Positions 7,634-14,147 of a DNA stretch of 27,267 nucleotides are shown piece after piece. The notes beneath the pieces were generated by a model that searched no databases, had not been told where the DNA came from, and saw only the letters and a program-made list of their open reading frames with translations. This DNA comes from JBCBTJ01 sp964597685 (GTDB lineage Bacteria; Pseudomonadota; Alphaproteobacteria; Caulobacterales; Hyphomonadaceae): assembly GCA_964597685.1 (NCBI GenBank), contig CAZQZC010000019.1, positions 1 to 27,267 on the forward strand, read 5' to 3'. Made by a program: the position numbers and the translations under genes. How positions within the stretch are numbered: position 1 is the stretch's first letter; every line of letters starts with the position of its first letter.

Positions 7634-8306
7634 GTTAACGGAGCATTTGTCTGCATTGGCGAAGACTTGGGAGCGTCAGGGCGAGAGCCAAGCCGTGCGA
7701 GCGCTGCTGGCGTTTATCTCTTCGCTTCCAACGGACAGTCGTATGACCGTCGCCAATTTGGCGAATGCGCTCTCCTCGCTCGATGTTCGGCGGGCAGGCC
7801 TTTTTGACGATACCGCGACAGTGTTTATTAAGCATCTAGGCGCAGAGCTGATTTTCATCGACAGCGTCAGCACAAACGCGACTCGAGCCGCCTTTAATAC
7901 TCTGTTTACTGGAATCTCTCGATTTGAGGGTATGAATTTCCAAGATCTGATACAGAAGCTTCGGCAAAGTCTTGTGTCCGGCGACACATCTGAGAGTGTT
8001 CCTGAGCCGGCTGACACGGCGCCGCCGGCCCCTGCGAACGATCATCCCCTCCCGGACACAATGACCCAATCCGAATACGTCGATGCGCTTGAGGCGGCTA
8101 TTGGTGATGAAACCGCGTTCTTGCGGGTGTTCGAAAAACTGAAGTCCGATCCTGACATGAAGCGTCCAAACGTCGTCGCAATCGCCTCAAAAGTTGCATT
8201 CCACATGGCTAAGAGCACGACCAAGAAACTAGCACTCAAGCGGATTTGGGACATGCATGAGGCCGCGTTGACAATGGACGCCAAAATGCGTGCTGTCGGG
8301 GGCTAG
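7596..8306 (+). CDS. Unrecognised protein, likely partner of the ParA-like ATPase
   Basis: I do not recognise this family. From the ATG at 7596 it has 236 residues; a TTG at 7587 and another ATG at 7620 are alternatives. All of them overlap the end of the ATPase gene, so the two are almost certainly co-translated. The N-terminal part (about 1-135) is predicted helical, with no membrane segment or signal peptide. A Pro/Ala/Asp-rich linker follows (about 140-160, PEPADTAPPAPANDHP). A C-terminal Lys-rich helical domain (about 163-236) contains KSDPDMKRPNVVAIASKVAF and ends MDAKMRAVGG. Its position suggests the cargo adaptor or activator of the ATPase, in the place a ParB would occupy. It has no recognisable helix-turn-helix. 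GC is low: blocks 7861-7920 and 7921-7980 contain 30/60 and 26/60 G+C by hand count. Its TAG stop lies inside the inverted repeat that follows. Confidence 0.75.
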   Translation: MSRIEWIEMQVSELTEHLSALAKTWERQGESQAVRALLAFISSLPTDSRMTVANLANALSSLDVRRAGLFDDTATVFIKHLGAELIFIDSVSTNATRAAFNTLFTGISRFEGMNFQDLIQKLRQSLVSGDTSESVPEPADTAPPAPANDHPLPDTMTQSEYVDALEAAIGDETAFLRVFEKLKSDPDMKRPNVVAIASKVAFHMAKSTTKKLALKRIWDMHEAALTMDAKMRAVGG

Positions 8307-8467
8307 AGCCCTTTCATCCGAATTTGAGCCGCCTGAGCGCTGGAGTTTTGGGTCAGGGACAGGAGCAGACCGGACCGGCATGCGCGCATGCCGGGAGGAT
8401 TGCGACGCCGCCCTGGCGCAAAAGGCCAGTGCTCAGGCGGCTCAAATTCGGATGAAAGGGCTCTAGC
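8302..8467. mobile_element. MITE-like element with perfect 37-bp terminal inverted repeats
   Basis: Bases 8302-8338 and 8431-8467 are exact reverse complements over 37 bp, checked base by base. Pairing resumes with CTGG/CCAG after one mismatch inside. The outer ends read GCTAGAGCCC and GGGCTCTAGC, so a TA lies just inside each end, as expected for target duplication by Tc1/mariner (IS630-type) transposition. The interior of 92 bases encodes nothing and contains a perfect 20-bp palindrome at 8375-8394. The stem is far too long for an ordinary terminator, though the folded transcript could still separate the ATPase module from the GTA genes. No transposase is present, so it would be non-autonomous. 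Confidence 0.65.
8375..8394. repeat. Perfect 20-bp palindrome inside the MITE-like element
   Basis: CCGGCATGCGCGCATGCCGG is identical to its own reverse complement and lies near the middle of the 37-bp inverted-repeat element, so the whole element can form a two-level cruciform. Its function is unknown. It could be a protein-binding site or part of the fold recognised in trans by a transposase. Confidence 0.7.
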
Positions 8468-8588
8468 TTCGGCCGTCAGGGGGATTGCGAGGGCCCCATC
8501 CCACAAAATGCGCAACGCGGAGCGCCGTTCCGCCTAACATCCGCCCCCTCCCTATCCGACCCGATCCATCCCGGCGGTAAAAAGTTTC

Positions 8589-9125
8589 ATGGTCGGAAAC
8601 TGGGTCGGCAAGGCGGGATCGGCGGCGGCGCGGGCGGAGATCCGCTACCTCCTCTGGCTCGGTCGCACGCAGGAAGAGATCTGCGCCAGTATAGGCGTGG
8701 CGCGCGACACGCTGACACGATCGATCAAACGCCACGGCCTGACCGGCGATCTCAGCCCTGAGGAGGCCGGGCGCTTCGCCCTGCTGCATCAGCTTTATCG
8801 GGCGGAGCGGGCGCGGCTCGACGGCGCGGCGACAGAGACCGCGGCGGAGCGGATAGAGGGGCGGATTGCGGCCAGCGCCAAGGCGCTCGCCCGCCTGCCC
8901 AAGACACGGAAACGAGAAGAGGACGCCATGGCGGATGACAAGCCCGCGCCCTTGCGCATTGAGGACATGAGCGACGATGAATTGCGGGCCCATCTGGAGC
9001 GCGTGGTCCTCGGACTGGACGTCAAGGCTGCTGGCGGGGACGCTAAGCCGCGCCGACAGCGAACAGCTCGCCCGCACCCCCTTCCTTGGGACGGCCCGGG
9101 CCTCCCAAAGGCCCCCGGGCGGTGA
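8589..9125 (+). CDS. GTA gp1, small terminase subunit
   Basis: A 178-residue protein in the position of RcGTA gp1, the small terminase that guides DNA packaging. A helix-turn-helix-like segment lies at about 28-50 (GRTQEEICASIGVARDTL), as expected for a DNA-binding terminase subunit. A helical, Ala/Arg/Glu-rich middle part follows (about 60-110), probably the oligomerisation region. The tail is Pro/Arg-rich and in RcGTA-like agents may contact the large subunit. The ATG at 8589 has only a weak ribosome-binding site (GGCGGT). The 3' end overlaps the large terminase gene by 149 bases in another frame. Small terminases diverge strongly, so the call rests on position plus the DNA-binding segment. 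Confidence 0.75.
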   Translation: MVGNWVGKAGSAAARAEIRYLLWLGRTQEEICASIGVARDTLTRSIKRHGLTGDLSPEEAGRFALLHQLYRAERARLDGAATETAAERIEGRIAASAKALARLPKTRKREEDAMADDKPAPLRIEDMSDDELRAHLERVVLGLDVKAAGGDAKPRRQRTARPHPLPWDGPGLPKAPGR

Positions 9126-10296
9126 GTGGCGGACCTGGCTGTTTCTTGGCGGTCGCGGTGCGGGCAAGACGCGCGCGGGCGCGGAATGGGCGCGCTTCGC
9201 GGCTCTGTTCGGCGGCTGCCGGCGCGTCGCATTGGTCGGCCCGACCCTGGGCGATGTACGCGAAGTGATGATCGAGGGCCCGAGCGGCCTTCGGCGATTG
9301 GACGACGAGACGGGCCTGGACCCGCCGCATTACGAGGTGTCGCGCCGCCGGCTGGTCTGGCCGAACGGTGCGGAGGCCCACGTCTTTTCGGCCGAAGACC
9401 CCGACAGTTTACGCGGGCCGCAATTCGATGCGGCCTGGTGCGACGAGGCGGCGGCCTGGGCCCATGGGGTCGAGACCTGGGACATGCTGCAAATGGGGCT
9501 GCGCCTGGGCGACGACCCGCGCTGCATGGCCACCACGACGCCGCGCCCGACGCCGCTCATCAAACGGCTCATCGGCGAAGCGGGCGTTGCGGTGACCCGC
9601 TCGGCGACGGGCGAGAACGCGGCCAATCTGGCGCCGGCGTTCATAAGACAGATTGAAGCGACCTATGGCGGCACGCGCCTCGGCCGGCAGGAGCTGGACG
9701 GCGAATTGATCGAAGATCCCGACGGCGCGCTGTGGCGCCGCGCGCTTCTGGACTCGTGTCGCGTCCAGGCCGCGCCGGAGGGCTTGGAGGATGTGGTCGT
9801 GGCGGTGGACCCGCCGGCGACCAGCGGGCCGAAAGCGGACGCCTGCGGGATCGTCGCGGCGGGCGTCGCGGCGGCCGACGGGTTTGGTCGGCGCTGCTTT
9901 GTCTTGGCTGACGCCAGCGCGCAGGGGCTCTCGCCGCTCGATTGGGCGGGGCGGGCCGCGGCGCTGGCCGGCCAGGTCGGCGCATCCCGCATCGTGGCCG
10001 AGGCCAATCAGGGCGGCGAAATGGTGCGCCAAACGCTGGAGACGGCGGGGTCTGCGGTTCCCGTGCGGCTGACCCACGCCCGCCTGGGCAAACGCGCCCG
10101 GGCCGGACCCGTGGCCGCGCTCTACGAAAAGGGCCGCGTCGCCCATGTCGGCGTGTTCCGCGCGCTGGAAGACGAGATGTGCGCCTTCGGCGCGGATATC
10201 GCCGGACGCTCCCCCGACCGCGTGGACGCGCTGGTCTGGGCGGTGTCGGCGCTCATGCCGGCCGCCGGCGACGCGCCACGGGTGCGGTATTTTTGA
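8977..10296 (+). CDS. GTA gp2, large terminase subunit (TerL)
   Basis: The packaging motor and headful nuclease that pumps host DNA into the GTA head. It has 439 residues. The ATPase domain shows WLFLGGRGAGKTRAGAEW (Walker A 58-65) and FDAAWCDEAAAW (Walker B Asp156, catalytic Glu157). A coupling segment reads CMATTTPRPTPL near 185. The RNase H-like nuclease domain begins VVVAVDPPATSGPKADACGI, with its first acidic residue near 277, and ends DRVDALVWAVSAL. No ATG, GTG or TTG occurs in frame between 8977 and the Walker A motif, so the start at 8977 and the 149-base overlap with gp1 are forced. A GAGGA lies at 8961-8965. The N-terminus is slightly short for the family. Confidence 0.92.
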   Translation: MNCGPIWSAWSSDWTSRLLAGTLSRADSEQLARTPFLGTARASQRPPGGEWRTWLFLGGRGAGKTRAGAEWARFAALFGGCRRVALVGPTLGDVREVMIEGPSGLRRLDDETGLDPPHYEVSRRRLVWPNGAEAHVFSAEDPDSLRGPQFDAAWCDEAAAWAHGVETWDMLQMGLRLGDDPRCMATTTPRPTPLIKRLIGEAGVAVTRSATGENAANLAPAFIRQIEATYGGTRLGRQELDGELIEDPDGALWRRALLDSCRVQAAPEGLEDVVVAVDPPATSGPKADACGIVAAGVAAADGFGRRCFVLADASAQGLSPLDWAGRAAALAGQVGASRIVAEANQGGEMVRQTLETAGSAVPVRLTHARLGKRARAGPVAALYEKGRVAHVGVFRALEDEMCAFGADIAGRSPDRVDALVWAVSALMPAAGDAPRVRYF

Positions 10297-10323
10297 ACTT
10301 GCGACCAAGAAATGGAGAACGCC

Positions 10324-11445
10324 ATGAAATGGCCCTGGGATCCGCCTTCGGAGCGGAAGGCCTCGTCCGGCCTGATGGTCGCGCTTGCGCAGCTTGGCGC
10401 GCCGCGCTGGGGCGGGCGGGACGCGGCGGCGCTCGCGCGCGACGGATACGGACGGAATGCGGTCGCGCATCGCTGCGTGCGGATCATCGCGGAAGCGGCG
10501 GCCAGCATCCCGCTTGAGGTCTCGACGCCCGAAGCGGCTGAATTGCTAAGCCGTCCGAACCCGGAGGAGGGCGGGGTCGCCCTTCTGGAGCGCGCCTACG
10601 CCTTTCTGATGATCGCAGGCGACGCCTATGTGGAGGCCGTGCGCCTGGACGAAGACGGCCCGCCGAAGGGCTTGTTTCTGCTGCGTCCAGACCGGATGCG
10701 GGCGCTAACCGATCCGCGCGGCTGGCCGGAGGGTTGGGCGCTGCGCAATGCGACAGGGGAGCGGCGTCTCGCAACCGGCGACGTGCTCCATCTCAAATGC
10801 TTTAACCCGGGCGACGACGTCTACGGATTATCCCCGCTGGCGGCGGCTCGACAGGCTCTCGATCTGCACAATGCGGCGGCTGATTGGGCGAAGGCGCTCA
10901 TCGACAATTCGGCGAAGCCCTCCGGCGCGCTGGTCTACGGCAAGGACGGCGCGCGGATGACGGACGCGCAATACGACCGCCTGAAGGAGGAGCTTGAAGC
11001 CTCCCACACCGGTCCCCGCGGCGCAGGGCGGCCCATGCTGTTGGAGGGCGGGCTCGATTGGAAGCCGATGGGGCTGACGCCCGCGGAGATGGACTTCAAG
11101 GAGGCCCGCAACATGGCCGCCCGCGAGATCGCGCTCGCCTTCGGCGTGCCGCCCATGCTGTTGGGCGTTCCGGGCGACAATACGTATGCGAATTATAAAG
11201 AGGCGAACATCGCGCTTTGGCGGCTGACAATCCTGCCCTTGGTCGTGAAAACCGCCGGCCAAATCGCGGCGTTTCTCAGCGCCCAGTTCGAGGACGAGAT
11301 CGAGATCCGCCTGAATCTAGAGGCTGTTCCCGCCCTGTCGGCCGAGCGGGAAGCGCTTTGGCGACGCTTGAACGCGGCGAGCTTCCTCACCGATGCAGAG
11401 CGCCGACAGCTCGCCGGCCTGGCGCCCCTGGAGGACGCGACATGA
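10324..11445 (+). CDS. GTA gp3, portal protein (HK97 family)
   Basis: Forms the portal ring at the head vertex through which DNA passes. The protein has 373 residues from the ATG at 10324, preceded by GGAG at 10314-10317 with a 6-base spacer. The ATG at 10312 lies before that site and is less likely. Family features include RNAVAHRCVRIIAEAAASIP near the N-terminus, then GDAYVEAVR, GLFLLRPDRM and VLHLKCFNP. The conserved IALAFGVPPMLLGVPGDNTY and NYKEANIALWRLTILPLV come near the C-terminal third. The terminal segment (LTDAERRQLAGLAPLE) is typical of HK97-type portals. Its stop overlaps the next start as ATGA. Confidence 0.93.
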   Translation: MKWPWDPPSERKASSGLMVALAQLGAPRWGGRDAAALARDGYGRNAVAHRCVRIIAEAAASIPLEVSTPEAAELLSRPNPEEGGVALLERAYAFLMIAGDAYVEAVRLDEDGPPKGLFLLRPDRMRALTDPRGWPEGWALRNATGERRLATGDVLHLKCFNPGDDVYGLSPLAAARQALDLHNAAADWAKALIDNSAKPSGALVYGKDGARMTDAQYDRLKEELEASHTGPRGAGRPMLLEGGLDWKPMGLTPAEMDFKEARNMAAREIALAFGVPPMLLGVPGDNTYANYKEANIALWRLTILPLVVKTAGQIAAFLSAQFEDEIEIRLNLEAVPALSAEREALWRRLNAASFLTDAERRQLAGLAPLEDAT

Positions 11446-11666
11446 AATGGGATCGGAGAATATCCATCGCCCTTGTCTTCGCCGTGATCGTCCAAACCGC
11501 CGGCGCTCTGATGTGGGCCGGCGCTGCGGATGCGCGCCTCGCCATGTTGGATCGCGATGCGCTGGAATCGCGCACAATGGTGGAGCGTTTGGCGCGCATC
11601 GAGGCGGAGCTCGAAGCAGCGCGCGCCCAGCTCGACCGGATCGAGGGCAAACTGGATCGGATCTAA
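11442..11666 (+). CDS. GTA gp3.5, small single-pass membrane protein
   Basis: A 74-residue protein between portal and protease, the place of the small gp3.5 gene in RcGTA. One membrane helix lies at about residues 8-29 (ISIALVFAVIVQTAGALMWA) after a basic MKWDRR start. A predicted coiled coil follows (about 38-74, MVERLARIEAELEAARAQLD). The start ATG overlaps the portal TGA by 4 bases (ATGA), so translation is probably coupled. The function is not known; an inner-membrane location is inferred from the helix. It is not a virion component by any motif I can see. Confidence 0.8.
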   Translation: MKWDRRISIALVFAVIVQTAGALMWAGAADARLAMLDRDALESRTMVERLARIEAELEAARAQLDRIEGKLDRI

Positions 11667-11706
11667 AGCGCCCGGGGGACGTGCGCTGGGATATCGGGGA
11701 CACCGA

Positions 11707-12126
11707 ATGAAGACAAACAACCAATCCCTCCTGATCGAGGGATACGCCGCGCTGTTTGGTGCGGCGGATCTGTGTGGCGATGTCGTGCGGGCGGGCGCGT
11801 TCGGGCGGTCGCTGCGGGCCGGGCGGACGCCGCCCATGCTGTTGCAGCATCGCACGGGCGCCATCGCCGGGCGTTGGACGCGGATCATCGAGGACGGGCG
11901 CGGGCTCTATGTCCGCGGACTGATTGAAAGCGATGCGGCGGCGCGCCTGGCCCAACGGGGCCTTGACGGCCTGTCCATCGGCTTTCGGCCGATCGCGTGG
12001 CGCCATCGGCTGGGCCAAGGCCGCGACCTGTTGAGCATAGACCTCGTCGAGGTCTCGCTTGTCGCGACGCCCATGCAGCCCAAGGCGCGTTTTGCGCCGT
12101 TCGGGACGGCGGCGTTGGCGGCGTGA
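11707..12126 (+). CDS. GTA gp4, HK97-type prohead protease
   Basis: A 139-residue serine protease that cleaves the capsid delta domain during head maturation. Family features: IEGYAALFGAADLCGDVVRAG at the N-terminus, MLLQHRTGAIAGRW with the catalytic His, GLDGLSIGFRPI with the catalytic Ser in the LSIGF context, and ISLVATPM-like SLVATPMQPKARF at the C-terminal strand. It is shorter than the RcGTA homologue, with a compact loop set and little C-terminal tail. The start at ATG 11707 leaves a 40-base gap after gp3.5 and immediately precedes the first conserved strand. The gene is followed by a 205-base gap with a repeat element. Confidence 0.9.
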   Translation: MKTNNQSLLIEGYAALFGAADLCGDVVRAGAFGRSLRAGRTPPMLLQHRTGAIAGRWTRIIEDGRGLYVRGLIESDAAARLAQRGLDGLSIGFRPIAWRHRLGQGRDLLSIDLVEVSLVATPMQPKARFAPFGTAALAA

Positions 12127-12146
12127 CCTGAGAACAATCGAATTCG

Positions 12147-12299
12147 GCCCTCACCTCCCAAGCGCTTCTGCGCTTGGGTCCCTCCTCTCCCGCGGGGAGA
12201 GGGGTTGGGCCAGGACGATAGACCAAAGCTGAAAACCCCTCTCCCGCGTGCGGGGGAGGAGGGGCCCGTTCCGGCGCACCCGGAATGGGAGGTGAGGGC
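12147..12299. repeat. Palindromic repeat element inserted between GTA protease and capsid genes
   Basis: The element is bounded by a 14-bp inverted repeat, GCCCTCACCTCCCA at 12147-12160 and its exact reverse complement at 12286-12299. Inside, CCCAAGCGC (12157-12165) pairs with GCGCTTGGG (12170-12178), and CCTCTCCC (12184-12191) pairs with GGGAGAGG (12195-12202). A second CCCCTCTCCCGC...GGGGGAGGAGGGG hairpin lies near 12236-12264. No coding sequence is present. This resembles the CCTCTCCCGC/GCGGGAGAGG intergenic repeats that are numerous in several alphaproteobacterial genomes; copy number here cannot be seen. It fills most of the gap before the capsid gene. Confidence 0.7.
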
Positions 12300-12331
12300 G
12301 TTTGGTCGCACACCCAAAGCAAGGGCAAACC

Positions 12332-13498
12332 ATGACCAAAGAAACCAAAATGGCGGCTGACGCCGAGCTTCTCGCCGTGTTCGAGGCCTTCAAGGCCGAG
12401 AACGATACGCGGTTGAAAGAGATCGAGGCGCGCGGCGCGGCCGATCCTCTGATCGACGACAAGCTGAAAAAGATCGAGCGCCGGCTCGATACGATCAGCC
12501 TGAAGTCCGCCCGGCCCGACGTCTCCGGCGCGCCTGTTCCGGAAGCCGGCGAGGTGGAGCGGAAAGAGGCCTGGGGCCGTTATCTCCGCGCGGGCGACGA
12601 CAGCGGGCTTTCCCGCCTCGACGTGAAATCCCTGTCGGTGGGCGCGCCGGAGCAGGGGGGCTATGTCGCCCCGCCCGAGCTTGACCGCCTGATCGAGGCT
12701 CGCCTGCAGATCGCAAGCCCGATGCGCCAGATTGCAAGCGTGCGCCAGACATCGTCCAATGAATACAAGAAGCCCGTGGGCCTCGGCGTTGACGCGCAAT
12801 GGGCCGGCGAAACGGCGATCCGGACCGAGACCAGCGCGGCGGGCCTCTCTCTGCTCGAATTTCCGGCGGGCGAGCTTTACGCCATGCCGGCGGCCACCCA
12901 GACCCTGCTCGACGACAGCTTCGCCGATGTGGACGAATGGTTGGCCGGCGAGGTCGAGGCGGCCTTTTCGGCCCAAGAGAGCGCGGCCTTCGTCTCTGGC
13001 GATGGCGTGAACAAGCCGCGGGGTTTCCTCAATTACACGATCAAGCCCGAAGGGACGCAGGACTTCGGGGAGATCGGCTCCGTTGCGGGTGATTTCTCGG
13101 CGGCCAATGCGGTGGAGCAGCTGATCGACCTTGTCTACGCCCCGAAAAGCCAGTTCCGCGGGAACGGCCGCTTTGTCATGAACCGGCGGTCCGTATCGGC
13201 GGTGCGGAAGCTGAAGGACGGCGACGGCGCCTATCTCTGGCAGCCCGGCCAAGCCGGCGAGGCGGCTACGATCATCGGCTATCCGGTGAGCGAGGTGGAG
13301 GACATGCCGGACATCGCCGCGGGCGCCGCGGCCATTGCTTTCGGCGACTTCCAGCGCGGCTACCTGATCGTCGATCGGCAAGGCAGCCGCGTCTTGCGCG
13401 ACCCGTTCTCAGCCAAGCCCTTCGTTCTGTTCTACACCACCAAACGCGTCGGCGGCGGCGTGCAGAACTTCGACGCGATCAAGGTGATGGTGTTCTAA
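12332..13498 (+). CDS. GTA gp5, major capsid protein (HK97 fold)
   Basis: The shell protein, 388 residues from ATG 12332; an in-frame GTG-type start at 12302 would add ten residues overlapping the repeat element and is unlikely. An AAGGG precedes the ATG. Residues 1 to about 98 form a charged, coiled-coil delta/scaffold domain (AVFEAFKAENDTRLKEIEAR, KLKKIERRLDTI) that gp4 probably removes. The HK97 body begins around KSLSVGAPEQGGYVAPPE (99-115) and includes SPMRQIASVRQTSSNEYKKP, WAGETAIRTET, and the C-terminal RDPFSAKPFVLFYTTKRVGG. The exact cleavage point is an inference. It is the only gene in the cluster with long gaps on both sides. Confidence 0.94.
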   Translation: MTKETKMAADAELLAVFEAFKAENDTRLKEIEARGAADPLIDDKLKKIERRLDTISLKSARPDVSGAPVPEAGEVERKEAWGRYLRAGDDSGLSRLDVKSLSVGAPEQGGYVAPPELDRLIEARLQIASPMRQIASVRQTSSNEYKKPVGLGVDAQWAGETAIRTETSAAGLSLLEFPAGELYAMPAATQTLLDDSFADVDEWLAGEVEAAFSAQESAAFVSGDGVNKPRGFLNYTIKPEGTQDFGEIGSVAGDFSAANAVEQLIDLVYAPKSQFRGNGRFVMNRRSVSAVRKLKDGDGAYLWQPGQAGEAATIIGYPVSEVEDMPDIAAGAAAIAFGDFQRGYLIVDRQGSRVLRDPFSAKPFVLFYTTKRVGGGVQNFDAIKVMVF

Positions 13499-13499
13499 A

Positions 13500-13530
13500 G
13501 GAGCGCCCGCCAGCAACTCGGCAGCGCTCC
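13500..13530 (+). terminator. Hairpin directly after the capsid gene
   Basis: GGAGCGC at 13500-13506 pairs with GCGCTCC at 13524-13530, and an inner CCG/CGG pairing extends the stem. It starts two bases after the capsid stop codon. No T-run follows, so full intrinsic termination is doubtful. It could attenuate read-through or protect the capsid mRNA 3' end, letting capsid be made in excess of the tail genes. The remaining 65 bases up to gp6 show no gene. Confidence 0.4.
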
Positions 13531-13595
13531 AAGGCGCGTCGCCTCCGCGCGCGGCAAAATCTGCAGCGCGCACAGTGCATTCAAGGCAATCACTC

Positions 13596-14147
13596 ATGAC
13601 ACTCACAACACTCGCCGCGCCGGCGGGGGGGCCTGTGCCCCTCGCCGACGCGAGGGATTTCCTGCGCGTCGGCCATGGCGGGGAGGACGGGCTGGTCTCG
13701 TCCCTCCTCGCCGCCGCCGTCGCGCGGGTCGAGGCCGAGACGGGCCTCGCTTTGATCACGCGCACCCTGCGCCTGACGCTCCCCGATTGGCCGCGTCTTT
13801 TCGAGACGCGCGGGTTACGGCTCCGGCCTGCGCCTGTGGCGAGCCTGATCGAGGCGCGTGTCAACGGCGGTGAGGACGGGCCGGAGGATGTGACGGCGCG
13901 CCTGCGCCTGGTGGCGGGGCTCTTGTGTCCGCGGCGCTGGGCGCACTTGCCGCCGGTTCCGGACGACGGGGCGATCGAGGTGGATTTCACCGCCGGCTTC
14001 GGCGGGCCAGACGCTGCGCCCGAAGATCTGAAGCTCGCCGTGAAGCTCGTCCTGGCCGCGGCCTATGCCGCGCGCGACGGCCGGGTCTTCGACCTGCCGG
14101 AGGAGGCGGCGCGGATCATCGGGACCTACAGGGAGGCGCGGATCTGA
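13596..14147 (+). CDS. GTA gp6, head-tail adaptor
   Basis: A 183-residue protein of the phage head-tail connector (gp6-like) family, which binds under the portal. The N-terminus reads PVPLADARDFLRVGH, then EDGLVSSLLAAAVARVEAET and TRTLRLTLPDWP, the pattern of this family. The C-terminal part (DLKLAVKLVLAAAYAARDG, EEAARIIGTYREARI) ends in the conserved helix and the short segment that normally inserts into the portal. The ATG at 13596 has AAGG at 13583-13586; a GTG at 13575 is the alternative. The stop overlaps the next start by one base (TGATG). Confidence 0.88.
   Translation: MTLTTLAAPAGGPVPLADARDFLRVGHGGEDGLVSSLLAAAVARVEAETGLALITRTLRLTLPDWPRLFETRGLRLRPAPVASLIEARVNGGEDGPEDVTARLRLVAGLLCPRRWAHLPPVPDDGAIEVDFTAGFGGPDAAPEDLKLAVKLVLAAAYAARDGRVFDLPEEAARIIGTYREARI

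Noticed and set aside
6434..8306. Chromosomal or plasmid parABS partition locus
   Set aside because: The partner lacks a ParB N-domain or helix-turn-helix and no parS-like palindromic cluster (TGTTTCACGTGAAACA type) is present.
8302..8467. Simple rho-independent terminator
   Set aside because: A 37-bp perfect stem with a 92-base interior and no T-run is not terminator-like, though it may affect read-through.
8303..8515. 70-codon - strand frame over the inverted-repeat element
   Set aside because: Mostly made of the repeat arms and interior; no start context or homology that I can recognise.
8468..8588. CtrA box or sigma-70 promoter for the GTA operon
   Set aside because: No TTAA-N7-TTAA and no convincing -35/-10 pair was found; a promoter is expected but cannot be placed.
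11885..13381. Long - strand open frame (498 codons) across the protease and capsid genes
   Set aside because: It is an antisense shadow of two clear phage genes and runs through the repeat element at 12147-12299; no recognisable family.
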